Both the position numbers and the translations under genes were made by a program. Under the pieces are notes generated by a model. That model did no database searches. It had not been told where the DNA came from and saw nothing but the letters and a program-made list of their open reading frames with translations. DNA of 64,000 nucleotides from KBS50 sp042666615 (GTDB taxonomy: Bacteria > Actinomycetota > Actinomycetes > Mycobacteriales > Micromonosporaceae), in assembly GCF_042666615.1 (NCBI RefSeq), contig NZ_JBHTDD010000013.1, positions 124,001 to 188,000 on the forward strand, given 5' to 3'. Shown one piece after another: positions 62,640 through 64,000 of the stretch. Positions within the stretch are counted from its first letter, which is position 1; each line of letters opens with the position of its first letter.

Positions 62640-64000
62640 GTGCCGACCGGTCCCCGGCGGATACGTCCACCTCGCCCGGATCCCGCAGGGACTCGGTCCG
62701 GCCCGGCCGGTCGGCGGCGGGCGAGTCCGCCGGGAGCCGCCAGGTCCCCGCGCGTAGCGGCGCCGGGGCGAGGTCCCGCACGCCCGGGCCGCGTCGCAAC
62801 AGCACCGACAGCACCGCCGCGAGCACCGCGAGCGCCCCGGCCACATACCAGGCCGCGCTGTACGTTCCCAACCGGTCGCGGACCAGTCCGGCGCCGGTGG
62901 CCGCGAACGCCGCTCCGAGCTGGTGCGACGCGAACACCCAACCGAAGACAACCGGGCCGCTGACGCCGAAGTACTCCCGGCACAGCGCCACCGTCGGCGG
63001 CACGGTGGCCACCCAGTCCAACCCGTAGAAGACGATGAAGACGAGCATGCTCGGTCCGGCGGTGTTGCCGAACAGGCTCGGCAGCACCAGCAGGGACGCG
63101 CCCCGCAGGGCGTAGTAGGCGGCGAGCAGCAGCCTCGGGTCCACCCGGTCGGTCAGCCAGCCCGAGGCCACCGTACCGGCGATGTCGAAGAGACCGACAA
63201 GCGCGAGCAGGCCCGCGGCCGTGGTCTGCGGCATGCCGTGGTCGTGCGCCGCCGGAATGAAATGCGTGCCGACCAGGCCGTTGGTGGTCGCGCCGCAGAT
63301 CGCGAAGCCGCCGGCCAGCAGCCAGAACGGCCCGGTCCGGGCGGCGGCGAGTAGCGATCCCACGGCCCGCGCCGCGGCGCCACCCGCGGGGGGCGCCGCC
63401 GGCCGGACCTCGGTGTCGCCGTAGGCCGGCAGGCCGAGATCCGCCGGGTGTTCGCGGAGCAGCCATCCGGCAAGGGGTACGACGAGTAGCGCGGCGCCGG
63501 CCACGACGAGCGCCGCAACACGCCAACCGTACTGCCGGACGACCATGGCGAGCACCGGCAGGAAGACCAGTTGTCCGGCCGCGCCGCCCGCCGTGAGCAC
63601 CCCGGTGACCAGGCCGCGATGCCGCACGAACCACCGGCCGGTGACGGTGGCGACGAACGCCAGCGCCATCGAGCCGGTGCCCAGCCCGACCAGGACGCCC
63701 CAGCAGAGCACCAACTGCCAGCTCGCGTTCATGAACACGGTGAACCCGCTACCGGCCGCGACCAGCAGCAACGCCACCCCGACCACCCGACGGACGCCGA
63801 ACCGGTCCATCAGGGCGGCAGCGAACGGCGCGGTCAACCCGTACAGCAGAAGGTTCACCGAAACGGCGGCGGAGATGGTGCCGACCGACCAGCCGAACTC
63901 GGCGTGCAACGGATGCAACAGCACCGACGGCGTGGCGCGGAAGCCGGCCGCACCGACCAGGGCGACGAAGGCGACGGCCGCGACGACCCACGCGGGGTGC
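62623..64000 (-). CDS. MFS transporter, 5' end cut by window edge
   Basis: At least 458 residues; the frame continues through 64000 (upstream codons give AWVVAAVAFVALVGAAGFRA, a first TM helix). Eleven to twelve TM helices are visible. MFS motif A-like MDRFGVRRVVG after TM2 and SGWLTDRVDPR in the central loop. It resembles monocarboxylate-type/OFA MFS carriers (FGWSVGTISAAVSVNLLLYG). The C-terminal 45 residues are a Pro/Arg/Ala-rich cytoplasmic tail. Substrate unknown. Confidence 0.88.
   Translation of the reverse strand, partial: HPAWVVAAVAFVALVGAAGFRATPSVLLHPLHAEFGWSVGTISAAVSVNLLLYGLTAPFAAALMDRFGVRRVVGVALLLVAAGSGFTVFMNASWQLVLCWGVLVGLGTGSMALAFVATVTGRWFVRHRGLVTGVLTAGGAAGQLVFLPVLAMVVRQYGWRVAALVVAGAALLVVPLAGWLLREHPADLGLPAYGDTEVRPAAPPAGGAAARAVGSLLAAARTGPFWLLAGGFAICGATTNGLVGTHFIPAAHDHGMPQTTAAGLLALVGLFDIAGTVASGWLTDRVDPRLLLAAYYALRGASLLVLPSLFGNTAGPSMLVFIVFYGLDWVATVPPTVALCREYFGVSGPVVFGWVFASHQLGAAFAATGAGLVRDRLGTYSAAWYVAGALAVLAAVLSVLLRRGPGVRDLAPAPLRAGTWRLPADSPAADRPGRTESLRDPGEVDVSAGDRSALSRRP

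Noticed and set aside
1..64000. Prophage, integrative element or IS copy
   Set aside because: No integrase, transposase, phage structural gene, tRNA-linked direct repeat or IS-type terminal repeat was found.

Overview
The window is high-GC actinobacterial chromosome. Wall/glucan hydrolases with Actinoplanes/Micromonospora-like architecture, SigE-family and ECF41/ECF42 sigma factors, YqeB and DUF5996 proteins, a PptT/PptH pair, frequent GTG starts and apparently leaderless promoters all point to Micromonosporaceae, most likely Micromonospora (inference, no search run). There is no prophage, CRISPR array, rRNA, recognisable tRNA or biosynthetic assembly line.

Left part (1-14.5 kb): a truncated sensor kinase diverges from an ABC exporter/YqeB operon, followed by two tandem MT0933-like small proteins, a TipAS-type MerR regulator facing an LtrA-family membrane protein, a secreted M15 peptidase, a STAS/ANTAR signalling pair, an ArsR-SRPBCC module, and an overlapping phosphopantetheinyl transferase/phosphopantetheinyl hydrolase-type operon.

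14.5-24.2 kb is a coherent sugar locus: secreted GH81 endo-beta-1,3-glucanase, LacI-family repressor, lipoprotein sugar-binding protein, two permeases and a GH1 beta-glucosidase. GAGAGCGCTCTC-type operators precede both the glucanase and the transporter operon, so this looks like a beta-1,3-glucan (laminarin) utilisation system. A cellulase (GH5-Fn3-CBM2) at 30-32 kb has a separate CebR-like operator.

24.2-30 kb holds a small promoter/micro-ORF/terminator unit, an unrecognised two-gene pair sharing a repeated G-[DNS]-x-x-H/T motif (a soluble protein plus a two-TM protein), a DHFR-like reductase, a DksA/TraR-type zinc protein and a SigE-family sigma factor with its membrane partner.

32-47 kb: hydrolase, DUF5996, acetyltransferase, SnoaL-like proteins with an ECF41-type sigma factor, a 1494-residue DUF4011-helicase-Vsr-like nuclease (antiphage-type), an NmrA/HxlR divergent pair, and an ECF42 sigma factor with its YciI (DGPF) and DUF998 partners.

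47-64 kb: lipoprotein with a TTA codon, secreted trypsin-like protease, AraC-VOC pair, several acetyltransferases, a MerR pseudogene, a divergent second methionyl-tRNA synthetase preceded by what looks like a methionine attenuator (leaderless peptide with four Met codons and mutually exclusive stems), ArsR-linked S41 peptidase, a second ArsR-SRPBCC module, a roadblock/LC7 protein, the fused remains of an ECF42 sigma gene and a DUF427 gene, and an MFS transporter cut by the right edge. The most noteworthy items are the metG-like attenuator, the beta-glucan locus, the helicase-nuclease and the unrecognised two-gene pair.
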